Positions 23,544 to 49,500 of a stretch of 51,856 bases of DNA are shown here, in pieces. Source of the stretch: Acidobacteriota bacterium (GTDB lineage: Bacteria > Acidobacteriota > Vicinamibacteria > Fen-336). Positions within the stretch are counted from its first letter, which is position 1, and every line of letters begins with the position of its first letter. Below the pieces are notes generated by a model that had not been told where the DNA came from, ran no database searches, and was given only the letters and a program-made list of their open reading frames with translations. The stretch is taken from the NCBI GenBank assembly GCA_003222275.1, contig QHVJ01000151.1:1-51856 (forward strand), read 5' to 3'. The translations under genes were made by a program, and so were the position numbers.

Positions 23544-23963
23544 GTGACTGGTGAAACGACGATCGACCATGCACGGGGGCTTCCGAGGCTGGGTCCGAAG
23601 AGGCCCCCCGTTCCCGACGGTACCCCGGGCAGCGCGAAGGAGAGCGTGCCCGACGACATCCAGCGATGGACGGCGCGCCGCCGCATGGCGCTCGTCCTGA
23701 GCGTTCTCAAGGGCGAGATCACGGTCGAGGAAGGCGCCTGCCAGCACCGGCTCACCGTCTCCGAGATCGAGGAGTGGAAGGACCGCATGCTCGCGGCGGC
23801 GCACAACGCGCTGCGCTCGCGGCCGAAGGACGCGGATGCAATCAAGGACGATCAGATCCGCCGGCTCCAGCAGAAGGTCGGCGAGCTGGTCGTCGACGTC
23901 GACCTGCTCAAGGAAGCGCTTCAGAGCGCGCGTTCTTTGGGCGTAGACGCCACCGAGGACTGA
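23544..23963 (+). CDS. Small helix-turn-helix/coiled-coil protein (DUF1153/SciP- or transposase OrfA-like)
   Basis: Protein of 139 aa. Residues ~40-85 (IQRWTARRRMALVLSVLKGE, then ITVEEGACQHRLTVSEIEEW) look like the HTH of DUF1153/SciP-type regulators and of IS3-family OrfA proteins. It is followed by a heptad-patterned helix, IRRLQQKVGELVVDVDLLKEAL, likely a dimerising coiled coil. The first 35 residues are Pro/Gly-rich. The GTG start at 23544 is 11 bases after the MbtH stop, and PKS1 begins 15 bases after its own stop, so it is inside the operon. No OrfB transposase, terminal repeats or target duplication accompany it, which favours a domesticated DNA-binding role over a mobile element. Function is inferred. 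Confidence 0.65.
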   Translation: MTGETTIDHARGLPRLGPKRPPVPDGTPGSAKESVPDDIQRWTARRRMALVLSVLKGEITVEEGACQHRLTVSEIEEWKDRMLAAAHNALRSRPKDADAIKDDQIRRLQQKVGELVVDVDLLKEALQSARSLGVDATED

Positions 23964-23978
23964 GGTAGGAACGACGGG

Positions 23979-31052
<7,074 letters not shown>

Positions 31053-31064
31053 GGCACGTTCGAC

Positions 31065-38789
<7,725 letters not shown>

Positions 38790-38790
38790 G

Positions 38791-41700
38791 ATGGCCGAGA
38801 ACCGCGAACCGCTCGAGCAGCTTTCGCCGCTGAAGCGGGCCCTCCTGGAGCTGCGGGAAATGCGCGCCCGTCTCGAGGCGCTGGAACGGGCGCCCCGGGC
38901 GCCGATCGCCGTCATCGGCCTCGGCTGCCGCTTCCCGGGTGGCGGGAACGATCCCGAGGCCTACTGGCGACTGCTCCGAGACGGGGTCGACGCCGTGTCC
39001 GAAGTACCGGCCGAGCGCTGGGCCATCGAGGAGTTGTACGACCCGGATCCAGACGCACCCGGGAAGATGTCGACCCGGTACGGGGGTTTCCTCGCCTTCG
39101 AATGTGTGGCCGACTTCGACGCCGCCTTCTTCTCGATCTCCCAGCGCGAGGCCCTGAGCCTGGACCCGCAGCAGCGCCTTCTGATGGAGGTGGCGTCGGA
39201 AGCCCTGGAGCATGCCGGGCAGCCTGCGGATCGCCTCGTCGGCAGCCGCACGGGCGTCTTCATCGGCATCTCGACCGCCGACTACCTGCAGAGAGCCAGC
39301 CGCGATCGCTCGGCCATCGACGCCTACCTGGCCTCAGGGAACAGCCACAGTGTGGCCTCGGGCCGATTGTCCTACCTCCTCGGGCTCCAGGGCCCTAGCG
39401 TGTCAGTGGATACGGCCTGCTCGTCGTCGCTGGTCGCGGTCCACCTCGCCTGCCAGAGCTTGCGCCTGGGCGAGTGCGGCCTCGCCCTGGCGGGAGGCGT
39501 GAACGTGATCCTGTGGCCCGAAAACACGATTGCGCTCTCCAAGGCCGGGATGATGGCCCCGGACGGGCGCAGCAAGGCCTTCGACGACCGGGCGGACGGG
39601 TTCGTGAGGGGCGAGGGCTGCGGCCTTGTCGTGCTCAAGCGCTTGTCCGACGCCCTTGCCAATGGGGATCGGATCCTGGCGGTGATCCGCGGAACGGCTG
39701 TCAACCAGGACGGCCGGAGCGGTGGGCTCACGGCGCCCAATGGACCCGCGCAGGAAGCTGTCATTCGGGACGCCCTGGCCGACGGCGGCGTGAGCCCGGC
39801 CGAGATCGGATATGTCGAGACCCACGGCACCGGCACGTCCCTCGGCGATCCGATCGAGGCTCAGGCCCTGGCGGCTGTCTTGGGCGAGGGCCGGCCGGCG
39901 GATCGCCGTGTCCTGATCGGCTCCGTCAAGACGAACATCGGCCACCTCGAATCGGCGTCGGGTGTCGCCGGCCTGATCAAGGTGGTCCTGGCCCTCCAGA
40001 AAGGCAGCATCCCGCCGCACCTCCACCTGAGTGAGCCTAGCCGGCACATCCCCTGGGAACGCCTTCCCCTCACCGTGCCTACCCGACATACACCCTGGCC
40101 TCCGGCCTCCGGTCGCCGCTTCGCCGCTGTCAGCTCTTTCGGCTTCAGTGGCACCAACGCCCACGTTGTCCTCGAGGAGGCTCCGAGCCCCGCGCCTCTG
40201 TCGGCGGGAGTCGACCGTCCCCTCCACCTCCTCACCCTCTCCGCCAAGAGCGACCAGGCCCTCGCCGCGCTGGCCCGCCGCTGGGAGCGCCACCTCGATG
40301 AGGACGCGGAGACGTCCCTCGCGGACATGGCCTTCACCGCCAACGAGGGCCGGGCCCACTTCTCCCACCGTGCGGCCTTCGTCGCGTCCTCGCGGGACGC
40401 CGCCCGGCAGAAGCTCCGGGCGCTCGCCAGCGGACAAGGGGCACCGTCGCTCGTTCGCGGCGATGCCTACGCCACGAGACCCCTCGAGGTGGCGTTTCTG
40501 TTCCCGGGCCAGGGGTCACAGTACGTAGGGATGGGGCGTCAGCTTTACCAGACGCAGCCGACGTTCCGGGGAGCGCTGGAGCAGTGCAACGAGATCCTAC
40601 GGGGTGAGCTGGATCGCCCGCTCTTGTCGGTGCTGTACCCGAACGAGGGGAAGACGTCACCTCTGGACGAGACGGCATACACGCAGCCGGCGTTGTTTGC
40701 GTTGGAGTGGTCGTTGTCGGAGCTGTGGCGGAGCTGGGGGGTGGAGCCTTCGGCGGTGATGGGGCACAGCGTTGGGGAGTACGTGGCGGCGTGTGTGGCA
40801 GGGGTATTTTCGCTGGAGGACGGGCTGAAGCTGGTGGCTGCGCGCGGGCGGCTCATGCAGTCGCTGCCCGCGGGCGGAGCGATGGCGGCGGTGTCTGCGG
40901 GTGAGGAGCGGGTGGCCGCGGCGATCGCGCCGTACGGCGAAGCGCTGTCGATTGCGGCGGTGAACGGACCGGAGAGCGCGGTGGTATCGGGGGCGGAGCC
41001 GGAGCTGGCTCGCGTGCAGGAAGTGCTAGAGCGTGAGGGGATCCGGACGAAGCGTCTTGTTGTTTCCCACGCATTCCACTCGGTCCGGATGGACGCGGTG
41101 CTGGGCGAGCTGGAGCGGGTGGCGTGGGAGGTGAACTACTCGGCGCCGCGGATCGCGCTGGTGTCGAACCTGACGGGACGGCTCGCCGGGGCGGAGGAGG
41201 TGTCGAGCGCGGGGTACTGGCGGCGGCACGCGCGGGAAGCGGTGCGCTTCGGGGATGGGATGGTTGCGCTTCGGGAGCAGGGGTACCGGGTGTTCGTGGA
41301 GGTGGGCCCGTCTCCGACGCTCCTGGGGATGGGCCGGCAGTGCGTGCCCGAGGGGACAGGGGTCTGGTTGCCGTCCTTGCGAAACGGGCGAGAGGACTGG
41401 CCGCAGATGCTGGAGAGTCTCGGCCGGCTCTACGTGGAGGGCGTGCGCGTGGACTGGGCGGGGTTCGATCGAGACTACGCGCGGCGGAAGGTAGCGCTGC
41501 CTACGTATCCCTTCGAGCGGCAACGGTACTGGATCGACGTCGAGCCGGTGCGTCGCGCCCAGGACGAAGTGCCTGTCGCACCGGCGGCGTCGCCGGGCGG
41601 CCCCGAGTTGTATGAGACGGCGTGGGTGAGGCAACCCCTTGAAGTGACGTCCGCCACCGGCGCCGGGGGGCGCTGGCTGATCCTCGCCGACGAAGGCGGC

Positions 41701-43521
41701 GTGGGGGCGGCGCTGGCGCGGCGACTTGAGGCGCGCGCCGAGCACTGTGTCGTGGCGGTGGCCGGTGACAGCGCCGCGGATGACGTGCGCAGCGACGGCC
41801 AGATCCGCATCGACCCTTCCCGGACGGAAGACTTCCGTCTCTTGCGGCGTGAGCTTGCGGCAAGCGACGACGGGGTTTCGCGCGTCGTGCACTTGTGGGG
41901 CCTGGACGGGCCGGCCGGAGACGAGACGACCCTCGCCTCCATCGAGGAAGCCCAGGCCCGTAACTGCAGGAGTCTGCTGCACCTCGTCCAGGCCCTCGCG
42001 GCCGACGGCGGGGTGCGGCCGCAACTGTGGGTCGTGACGCGGGGCGCGCAGCCAGTGGGCCCGGGGCCCGTGGCGGTGGAGCAGGCGCCCATGTGGGGCC
42101 TGGCCCGCACGATCGCCCTCGAGTACCCCGAGCTGGCTGCGCGGCGCATCGACCTCGACCCCACGGCGGACGAAGCCGAGGTCGAGGCCCTCTGGGGGGA
42201 GATCGCCGCGGGGGAGGCAGAGGAGGTGGCCTTCCGGACTGGCGTTCGCCACGTGGCCCGGCTGGTACCCGCCGTTGTCGCGCCGGTTCCGGCGCCTGGC
42301 GTCAGGCTGCGCGCCGACGGTACCTACCTCATCACTGGCGGCTTGGGGGGACTGGGCCTGCGGGTGGGGCGTTTCCTCGTGGAGCGCGGCGCCCGGCACC
42401 TCGTGCTCGTGGGGCGGCACCGGCCCTCGGACGCTGCCCGTGTCGTGCTGGGCGAGCTGGAGCAGGCCGGAGCGGAGGTCGCGGTAGTGCCGGGCGACAT
42501 CTCCGACGAGACCTTCGTGTCCCGCCTTCTGGTCGAGGTCGCCCGCGGGCGGCCGCCGCTGCGAGGCGTGATCCACGCCGCCGGCGTCCTCGACGACGGT
42601 GTGCTGCAGCAGCAGACGTGGGAGCGGTTCGCCGCCGTGATGGCGCCCAAGGTTGCCGGCACCTGGAACCTGCACGTGGCGACGCGGGAGCAGTCACTGG
42701 ACTTTTTCGTGGTCTTTTCCTCGATGGCGTCGGTGCTGGGTTCGGCGGGCCAAGGGAACTACGCGGCGGCCAACGCCTTCGTAGACGCGTTGGCTCATCT
42801 GCGGCGGGCACAAGGGCTGGCCGCTCTGAGCATCAATTGGGGGCCGTGGGCGGAGGCGGGCATGGCGGCCTCCGCCGCCGGCAGCGACCACCGCCGCTGG
42901 ACCGAGCAGGGGTTGAGCTTCATCGCACCGGATCAGGGCCTGGCCGCGCTGGAGCGCCTGCTCGTCCACGGCGCGCCCCAGGTCGGGGTATGCGCGATCG
43001 AGTGGGGGAAATACCTCGAGCAGTTCCCGGCCGGGCGGGAGCCTACGCGCCTCGGCGAGTGGGCGCAGCGCCGCGAGGCATCTGCCACCCCGCAGCCCGG
43101 CGAGCTGCGGCGCCGGATCGAGGATGCCCTACCCGGCGATCGGCGGGAGTTGCTCTCCGGCCACGTCCAGGCGGAGGCGTCCCGCGTGCTCGGGCTCGAC
43201 GGTGCGCCGCGATTGGAGCCGGGGCAGGGCTTCAAGGATCTGGGGATGGACTCCCTCATGGCCGTCGAGCTCCGGAACCGGCTGCAGCGGCACATCGGCC
43301 GGCCGCTGCCCTCGACGCTTGCCTTCGACTACCCGACGATCGAGTCCCTCACCGGGTACCTGCTGGAAGAGGTGATGGCCTTTCGCGTCCTCGCCTCGCC
43401 GCCGCCCTCCGAGGAGACAGAGGAGCTGGCGACGCTCCAGACGCTTTCGGACGCCGCCGTCAAGAGGCTGATCGCTGAGGAGCTCCAATCCCTGTCGCCC
43501 CAGGTTAGAGGGAAGGCTTGA
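38791..43521 (+). CDS. Modular type I PKS 3: KS-AT-KR-ACP
   Basis: Reducing module of 1576 aa without dehydratase. The N-terminus ([20 protein letters not shown]) is a docking coiled coil. KS has Cys210, His345 and His385. AT Ser660 in GHSVGE with HAFH at 760-763 predicts malonyl-CoA. KR (catalytic part from ~1175) has the TGGLGGLG loop, LDD in AAGVLDDG and Tyr1324 in GQGNYAAAN, so it is active and B-type, which normally leaves a D-configured beta-hydroxyl. ACP Ser1488 is in GMDSLM; the C-terminus (LQTLSDAAVKRLIAEELQSL) is a docking tail. The ATG at 38791, one base after the PKS2 stop, begins the docking helix; a longer frame from 38734 overlaps PKS2 and is not similar to anything. Confidence 0.94.
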   Translation: MAENREPLEQLSPLKRALLELREMRARLEALERAPRAPIAVIGLGCRFPGGGNDPEAYWRLLRDGVDAVSEVPAERWAIEELYDPDPDAPGKMSTRYGGFLAFECVADFDAAFFSISQREALSLDPQQRLLMEVASEALEHAGQPADRLVGSRTGVFIGISTADYLQRASRDRSAIDAYLASGNSHSVASGRLSYLLGLQGPSVSVDTACSSSLVAVHLACQSLRLGECGLALAGGVNVILWPENTIALSKAGMMAPDGRSKAFDDRADGFVRGEGCGLVVLKRLSDALANGDRILAVIRGTAVNQDGRSGGLTAPNGPAQEAVIRDALADGGVSPAEIGYVETHGTGTSLGDPIEAQALAAVLGEGRPADRRVLIGSVKTNIGHLESASGVAGLIKVVLALQKGSIPPHLHLSEPSRHIPWERLPLTVPTRHTPWPPASGRRFAAVSSFGFSGTNAHVVLEEAPSPAPLSAGVDRPLHLLTLSAKSDQALAALARRWERHLDEDAETSLADMAFTANEGRAHFSHRAAFVASSRDAARQKLRALASGQGAPSLVRGDAYATRPLEVAFLFPGQGSQYVGMGRQLYQTQPTFRGALEQCNEILRGELDRPLLSVLYPNEGKTSPLDETAYTQPALFALEWSLSELWRSWGVEPSAVMGHSVGEYVAACVAGVFSLEDGLKLVAARGRLMQSLPAGGAMAAVSAGEERVAAAIAPYGEALSIAAVNGPESAVVSGAEPELARVQEVLEREGIRTKRLVVSHAFHSVRMDAVLGELERVAWEVNYSAPRIALVSNLTGRLAGAEEVSSAGYWRRHAREAVRFGDGMVALREQGYRVFVEVGPSPTLLGMGRQCVPEGTGVWLPSLRNGREDWPQMLESLGRLYVEGVRVDWAGFDRDYARRKVALPTYPFERQRYWIDVEPVRRAQDEVPVAPAASPGGPELYETAWVRQPLEVTSATGAGGRWLILADEGGVGAALARRLEARAEHCVVAVAGDSAADDVRSDGQIRIDPSRTEDFRLLRRELAASDDGVSRVVHLWGLDGPAGDETTLASIEEAQARNCRSLLHLVQALAADGGVRPQLWVVTRGAQPVGPGPVAVEQAPMWGLARTIALEYPELAARRIDLDPTADEAEVEALWGEIAAGEAEEVAFRTGVRHVARLVPAVVAPVPAPGVRLRADGTYLITGGLGGLGLRVGRFLVERGARHLVLVGRHRPSDAARVVLGELEQAGAEVAVVPGDISDETFVSRLLVEVARGRPPLRGVIHAAGVLDDGVLQQQTWERFAAVMAPKVAGTWNLHVATREQSLDFFVVFSSMASVLGSAGQGNYAAANAFVDALAHLRRAQGLAALSINWGPWAEAGMAASAAGSDHRRWTEQGLSFIAPDQGLAALERLLVHGAPQVGVCAIEWGKYLEQFPAGREPTRLGEWAQRREASATPQPGELRRRIEDALPGDRRELLSGHVQAEASRVLGLDGAPRLEPGQGFKDLGMDSLMAVELRNRLQRHIGRPLPSTLAFDYPTIESLTGYLLEEVMAFRVLASPPPSEETEELATLQTLSDAAVKRLIAEELQSLSPQVRGKA
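40720..40772 (+). repeat. 53-bp segment identical to 45440-45492
   Basis: Within the AT of PKS3, just before and over the GHSVGE active-site codons, 53 consecutive bases match 45440-45492 in PKS4, inside a longer block of high similarity (about 40615-40890 against 45335-45605). Confidence 0.85.
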
Positions 43522-43522
43522 G

Positions 43523-46500
43523 ATGAGCCAGGCCCCCGGTCATCCCAACGACCTGTCTTCCGAGAAGCAGGCGCTGCTTGCTCTGCGGCGGATGCGCGCC
43601 CGCCTCGAGGAGGTGGAGCGCGTGCGGACGGAGCCCATCGCGATCGTTGGCATGGCCTGCCGGTTCCCGGGGGGTGCGACGAGCCCGGAGACGTTCTGGC
43701 GCTTGCTGCGGGAAGGCGTGGACGCGATCACGGAGGTACCCCCTGAGCGCTGGGACGTGGATGCCTACTACGACCCTGATCCCGAAGCGCCGGGCAAGAC
43801 GTACTCGCGGCACGGAGGGTTCCTGAAGGGGGTGGAGCTGTTCGACCCGCACTTCTTCGGGATCAGCCCGCGGGAGGCGGCAAGGATGGACCCGCAGCAG
43901 CGGCTCTTGCTGGAGGTGACCTGGGAGGCGCTGGAAGCGTCGGGCCAGGCCCCGGACAAGCTGGCGGGGACGCGCACAGGTGTCTTCGTTGGAATCGGCA
44001 GCCACGACCACGCACACGTGCGGATGAGAGCCGAAGAACCCGACCGGCTGAATGCCTACTTCGGCACCGGCAGTGCCATGAGCGCGGCGGCGGGCCGGCT
44101 GTCATACGTGCTGGGGTTGCAGGGCCCGAGCCTGTCGGTGGACACCGCGTGCTCGTCGTCACTGGTGGCGGTGCACTTGGCTTGCCAGAGCCTGCGTATG
44201 GGGGAGAGCCGTGTGGCCATCGTCGGCGGCGTGAACGTCCTCCTCTTTCCGGAACTGAACGTCGTCCTCGCCAAGGCGCGGATGCTGGCACGCGACGGTC
44301 GGTGCAAGGCCTTCGACGCGTCGGCGGACGGGTACGTGAGGAGCGAGGGGTGCGGGGTCGTGGTCCTGAAGCGTCTGTCGGATGCCTTGGCGGATGGGGA
44401 TCGGGTGCGGGCGGTGATCCGGGCGACGGCGGTGAACCAGGACGGGCGGAGCGGCGGTTTGACGGTGCCGAACGGGCCGGCGCAGGAGGCGCTGATCCGG
44501 GAGGCGGTGGTGCGTGCGGGCGTGGAGCCGTCAGAGGTCTCATACGTGGAGGCGCACGGGACGGGGACGTCTTTGGGGGACCCGATCGAGCTCAGGGCGC
44601 TCGGGGCGGTGCTGGGGAGCGGTCGATCGTCGCCGCTGGTGGTGGGCTCCGTGAAGACGAACCTGGGGCACCTGGAGGCGGCGGCGGGAATCGCAGGGCT
44701 GATCAAGGTGGTGCTCTCGCTGGAGCACGGGGAGATTCCAACGCACCTGCATTTCCGGGAACCGAACCCGCACGTGGCGTGGGGGGAGTTGCCGGTGGTG
44801 ATTCCGCGGGAGGCGATGGGGTGGCCTGCGGGGCGGCGCGTGGCGGGGGTGAGCTCTTTCGGGTTCACGGGAACCAACGCTCACGCGATCGTCGAGGAAG
44901 CGCCGGTGGTCGTCCCGCCCGCGGCTGCGCAAGACCGGCCTCTTCATCTCCTCACGGTCTCCGCCCGGAGTGAAGGCGCGCTGCGCAAACTGGCCGCAGC
45001 CTACGCGAACCGTCTCGGCGGGGAGACAGCCCCGCCGGTGGCCGATGTGGCCTTTACGACGAACGCCGGCCGCGCCCATTTCTCCCATCGCCTGGCGGTC
45101 GTGACGGACTCGGTCGAGGAGGCGCGCAGGCGGCTGGCCGCCTTCGCCGACGGCGAGTTGCCGGCCGGTCTGATGCTGCGGCGGGCGACGGCATCTGGAC
45201 CGCCGAGCGTCGCGTTCCTCTTCACGGGCCAGGGATCGCAGTACACGGGGATGGGGCACGAGCTTTACGAGACGCAGCCCAAGTTCCGGAAGGCCCTGGA
45301 CACGTGCCAGGAGCTGCTGCGGTCACACCTGGATCGGCCGCTCTTGTCGGTGCTCTACCCGAAGGAAGGGGAGACGTCGCCCTTGGACGAGACGGCGTAC
45401 ACGCAGCCGGCGCTGTTTGCCCTCGAGTGGGCGCTCTCCGAGCTGTGGCGGAGCTGGGGGGTGGAGCCTTCGGCGGTGATGGGGCACAGCGTGGGGGAAT
45501 ACGTGGCGGCGTGCGTGGCCGGGGTGTTCAGCCTGGAGGACGGGCTGAAGCTGGTGGCGACGCGCGGCCGGCTGATGGGATCGCTGCCTGCGGGCGGGGC
45601 GATGTGGGCGGTGGGAGCGAGTGAAGCGCGAGTGCGAGAGGTGCTGGCGGAGCTGGAGGCCGCCGAGGTATCGATCGCGGCCGTCAACGGTCCCGAGGAC
45701 GTGGCCATCTCGGGTGCGGGGATGGCCGTGGAGTCGGTGGGGCGGGTGTTCGAGGGCCAGGGGATCCGGACGAAGCGTCTTGCCGTGTCGCACGCGTTTC
45801 ATTCGGCGCTCATGGAACCGGTGCTGGGTGAGCTGGAGCAGGTGGCGGCGGGGGTGAGCTACTCAGCGCCACGGATTGCGCTGGTGTCGAACCTGACGGG
45901 GGAAGTCGTACGGGGGGAAGTTGCGGAGGCGGGTTACTGGCGACGGCACGCGCGAGAGGCGGTGCGGTTTGCCGATGGCGTGGCGGCCCTGCGCACGCGC
46001 GGCCACAACGTCTTCCTGGAGGTCGGGCCGCGGCCGACGCTCTCCGGCCTCGGTCACAAGTGCGTGCCCGACGAGGACGCCGTCTGGCTCCCCTCCCTTC
46101 GGAAGGGAAGGGAGGCCTGGAGGGAGATGCTCACCAGCCTGGGCGTTCTCTACACGCGGGGCGTCGACGTGGACTGGGCGGGTTTCGACCGGGACTATCC
46201 GCGGCGGAAGGTGACTCTGCCGACCTATCCCTTCGAGCGGCAGCGGTGCTGGATCGAGGAGTCGAAGGCAGGGCCACGGCGCGACGCGGATCTGGGTCTC
46301 CGGGTTCATCCGCTGCTTGGCCGGCGGGTCGGGTCCGCCCTGAAGGAAATCCTGTTCGAGGTTGCGATCGGCCCACGTGCGCTCCCCTACCTGGCGGATC
46401 ACCGGATCTACGGGACGATGGTGTTCCCCGCGACGGGGTATCTGGCGATGGGCCTGGCCGCAGCGGCCGAGGCGCTGGCCCCCGGCCCCCACGTGCTCGA

Positions 46501-49500
46501 GGACCTGGTGATCTCCGAGGCGCTGCTGCTTCCCCCGGGTGAGGACCGCGTGGCGCAGGTCATCGTGACCCCGGACGGATCGGGTCCGGCGTCAATTCAG
46601 ATCTTCAGCCGGGAGCAAGAGGAGGAGGGAGAGCCGGAGCGGTGGCGCTTGCACGCGGCGGGCCGAGTGAGTCGCGCCGCTTCAGGGCCGATTCTTGCGC
46701 CCGAGTCCCTTGCGGCCTTGCGGGAGCGCTGCCCACGCGAGGTTGCGATCGAGGCGTACTACGAAGCGCTTCGCGGGGCCGGTGTTGAGTTCGGGCCGAG
46801 CTTCCGTGGGATGGAGCGACTCTGGCGGGGCGAGGGCGAGGCTCTGGGTCGGGTCAGGCGACCCTCGGCGGTGGAGGGGACGGACGGATATCAGATCCAC
46901 CCCGCTCTGCTCGACGCATGCTTGCAGGTTCTCGGCGCGGCGGTCTACGACGCTGACGGGGGGACGCCGCGGGACGTGTATCTGCCTGTGAGCCTCGACC
47001 GGCTGAGGGTTCATGCCTCTCCCTCTGCTGAAGTGTGGAGCCACGTCCGCATCCGCGCGGGTGAGGGTGACGGACGCCGGACCGTGGTGGCGGACCTCCG
47101 GCTGTTCGACGAGGCGGGCCAGCTCGTGGCGGAGCTACAGGGCTTGAGCCTGACGCGCGCCACGCCGGAGTCGCTCCGCCGTGTTGCGGTGTCCCCGGTG
47201 GGCGAGTGGCTTTACGACCTGACCTGGCGCCCGCAGCCTCTTGCCACGGAAACCGATGGCGAGGCCGCTGCACGCACGGGGACGTGGCTGGTCCTTGCCG
47301 ACGAAGGTGGTCTCGGTGAGGAGCTCGCGCGTCGGTGGTCTCAGCGCGATGGGCGCGTAGTGGTGGCCGTGTCTGGGTCCGGCGAGGACATCGTGGGAGA
47401 CGACGTGGTACGGATCGATTCCTCGCGTCCTGAGAGTTGCCGACGGCTGGTGAGCGAAGTGTCAGCGAAGGGACAGCTGGCGGGTGTGGTGCACCTGTGG
47501 AGCCTTGGGGTGGCGGGAGGAGAGACGGTAGAGGCGATGCGGGGCGCGGTGGCTGAGGGATGCGGAAGCCTGCTGCACGTCGTGCAGGCGCTGGGGGAGA
47601 TTCGCGGGGCCGAGAGTCCGGGGTTATGGGTTGTGACACGGGGCACGCAGGCGGTCGACGGTGCGGTGAGCGTGGCGGGCGTGGCCCAGGCGCCGGCGTG
47701 GGGGCTCGCCCGGACGGTGGCGGCGGAGCATCCCGAACTACGGTGCACGTGCGTTGACCTGGACCCGGAGGGGGGAGCCGACGAGGCCGAAGCGTTGTGG
47801 GCGGAGATGGCGGCGGGGAGTCGAGAGGACCAGGTGGCCTATCGGCACGGCCGGCGCCACGTCGCTCGCCTCGTACGCAGTGCGGCCGGGGCCGTCGCCG
47901 AGAGCCGGCCGATGGAGCTGGAGATTGGTACGCCCGGGATCCTGGACGACCTGCGCCTCCAGCCGTCCGCCCGTCGTGCGCCGGGCCGGGGGGAGGTGGA
48001 GATCCGAGTGCGGGCGGCAGGCCTGAACTTCCGCGACGTGCTGAACGCGCTGGGCGTGTACGAGGGTCCGCCGGGGCCGCTGGGGAGCGAGTGCGCGGGA
48101 GAGGTCGTGGCCGTGGGGGAGGAGGTTGACGGCCTCGAGATCGGCCAGGAGGTCGTGGCCGCCGCCGCGGGGACGTTCCGCACGTACGTGACCGCACCCG
48201 CGATTCAGGTGGTCGCAAAGCCCGAGGCGCTGAGCTTCGAACAGGCGGCCACGGCACCGATGGCGTTCCTGACCGCCGAGTACGCTCTGGATCACCTGGC
48301 CCGGCTGAGGCAAGGGGAACGGGTGCTCATCCACGCGGCGGCCGGAGGGGTGGGGGTCGCCGCGGTGCAGGTGGCGCAGCGAGCGGGGGCGGAAGTGTTC
48401 GCCACCGCGGGGAGCGCCGAGAAGCGGGCCTGGCTCCAGTCGCAGGGGGTGCGGCACGTGATGGACTCGCGCTCCCTGGCTTTTGCGGAGGACGTCAGGG
48501 CGCGAACCCGAGGCGAGGGTGTGGACGTGGTGCTGAACTCCCTGGCCGGCGAGTTCATCCCCAAGAGCCTTGGCGTGCTGCGCGCCGGGGGTCGGTTCCT
48601 GGAGATCGGGAAGACGGGGATCTGGACCGAGGGGCAGGTGGCGGCAGTGCGGAAGGACGTCGCCTATTTCCCGATCTACCTGGGCGAGGTCGAGCCGGGA
48701 CTCCTGCGCTCGATGCTCGTGCGGCTGATGGACGAGCTGGCTGCGGGCGTGCTCAAGCCCTTGCCCTCGCGCCGCTTCCCGATGCACGAGGCCTCGGCGG
48801 CCTTTCGCTTCATGGCGCAAGCGAAGCACATCGGCAAGATCGTGCTGACGGCGGAGCAAGCGAGCCCAGTTGCCATCCGTGGCGACGCAACCTATCTCGT
48901 GACGGGGGGTCTCGGGAGCCTGGGTTTGCTCGTGGCGCGCTGGATGGTGGAGCGGGGCGCGCGGCACCTGATGCTGGTCGGGAGAAGGGCCGCCGGCGAA
49001 GCCGCAGCCGAAGCGATCCGGGAGATGGAGACGGCGGGGGCCCGGGTGGTGGTGGCGGCCGCAGATGTGTCCCGGGAAACGGACGTCGAGCGCTTGCTGG
49101 CAACCATCGCCTTGGAAATGCCGCCGCTGCGGGGGGTCGTGCACGCGGCGGGAGTCCTCGACGACGGGGTGACGGTGCAGCAGAGCTGGGAGCGGTTCGA
49201 GCGGGTGCTCGCGCCGAAGGCGTGGGGGGCGTGGAACCTGCACCGGGCGACGCGAGGCATTGCCCTCGACTTCTTCGTTCTGTTCTCCTCGGCGGCCTCG
49301 CTGATCGGCTCACCCGGTCAGGGCAACTACACGGCGGCCAACGCGCTGCTGGATGCCCTGGCCCATCGCCTCCGCGGCCAGGGAGTGCCTGCGCTGAGCA
49401 TCGACTGGGGTCCGTGGGCCGAGGTTGGCATGGCGGCCTCTCTCGCCCGGCGCGACCAGGACCGCTGGATGCGACAAGGGTTCCGACTGCTGAGTCCCGA

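Noticed and set aside
23544-23963. Insertion sequence of the IS3 type
   Set aside because: Only an OrfA-like HTH is present; no OrfB, terminal inverted repeats or target duplication, and the gene is spaced as an operon member.
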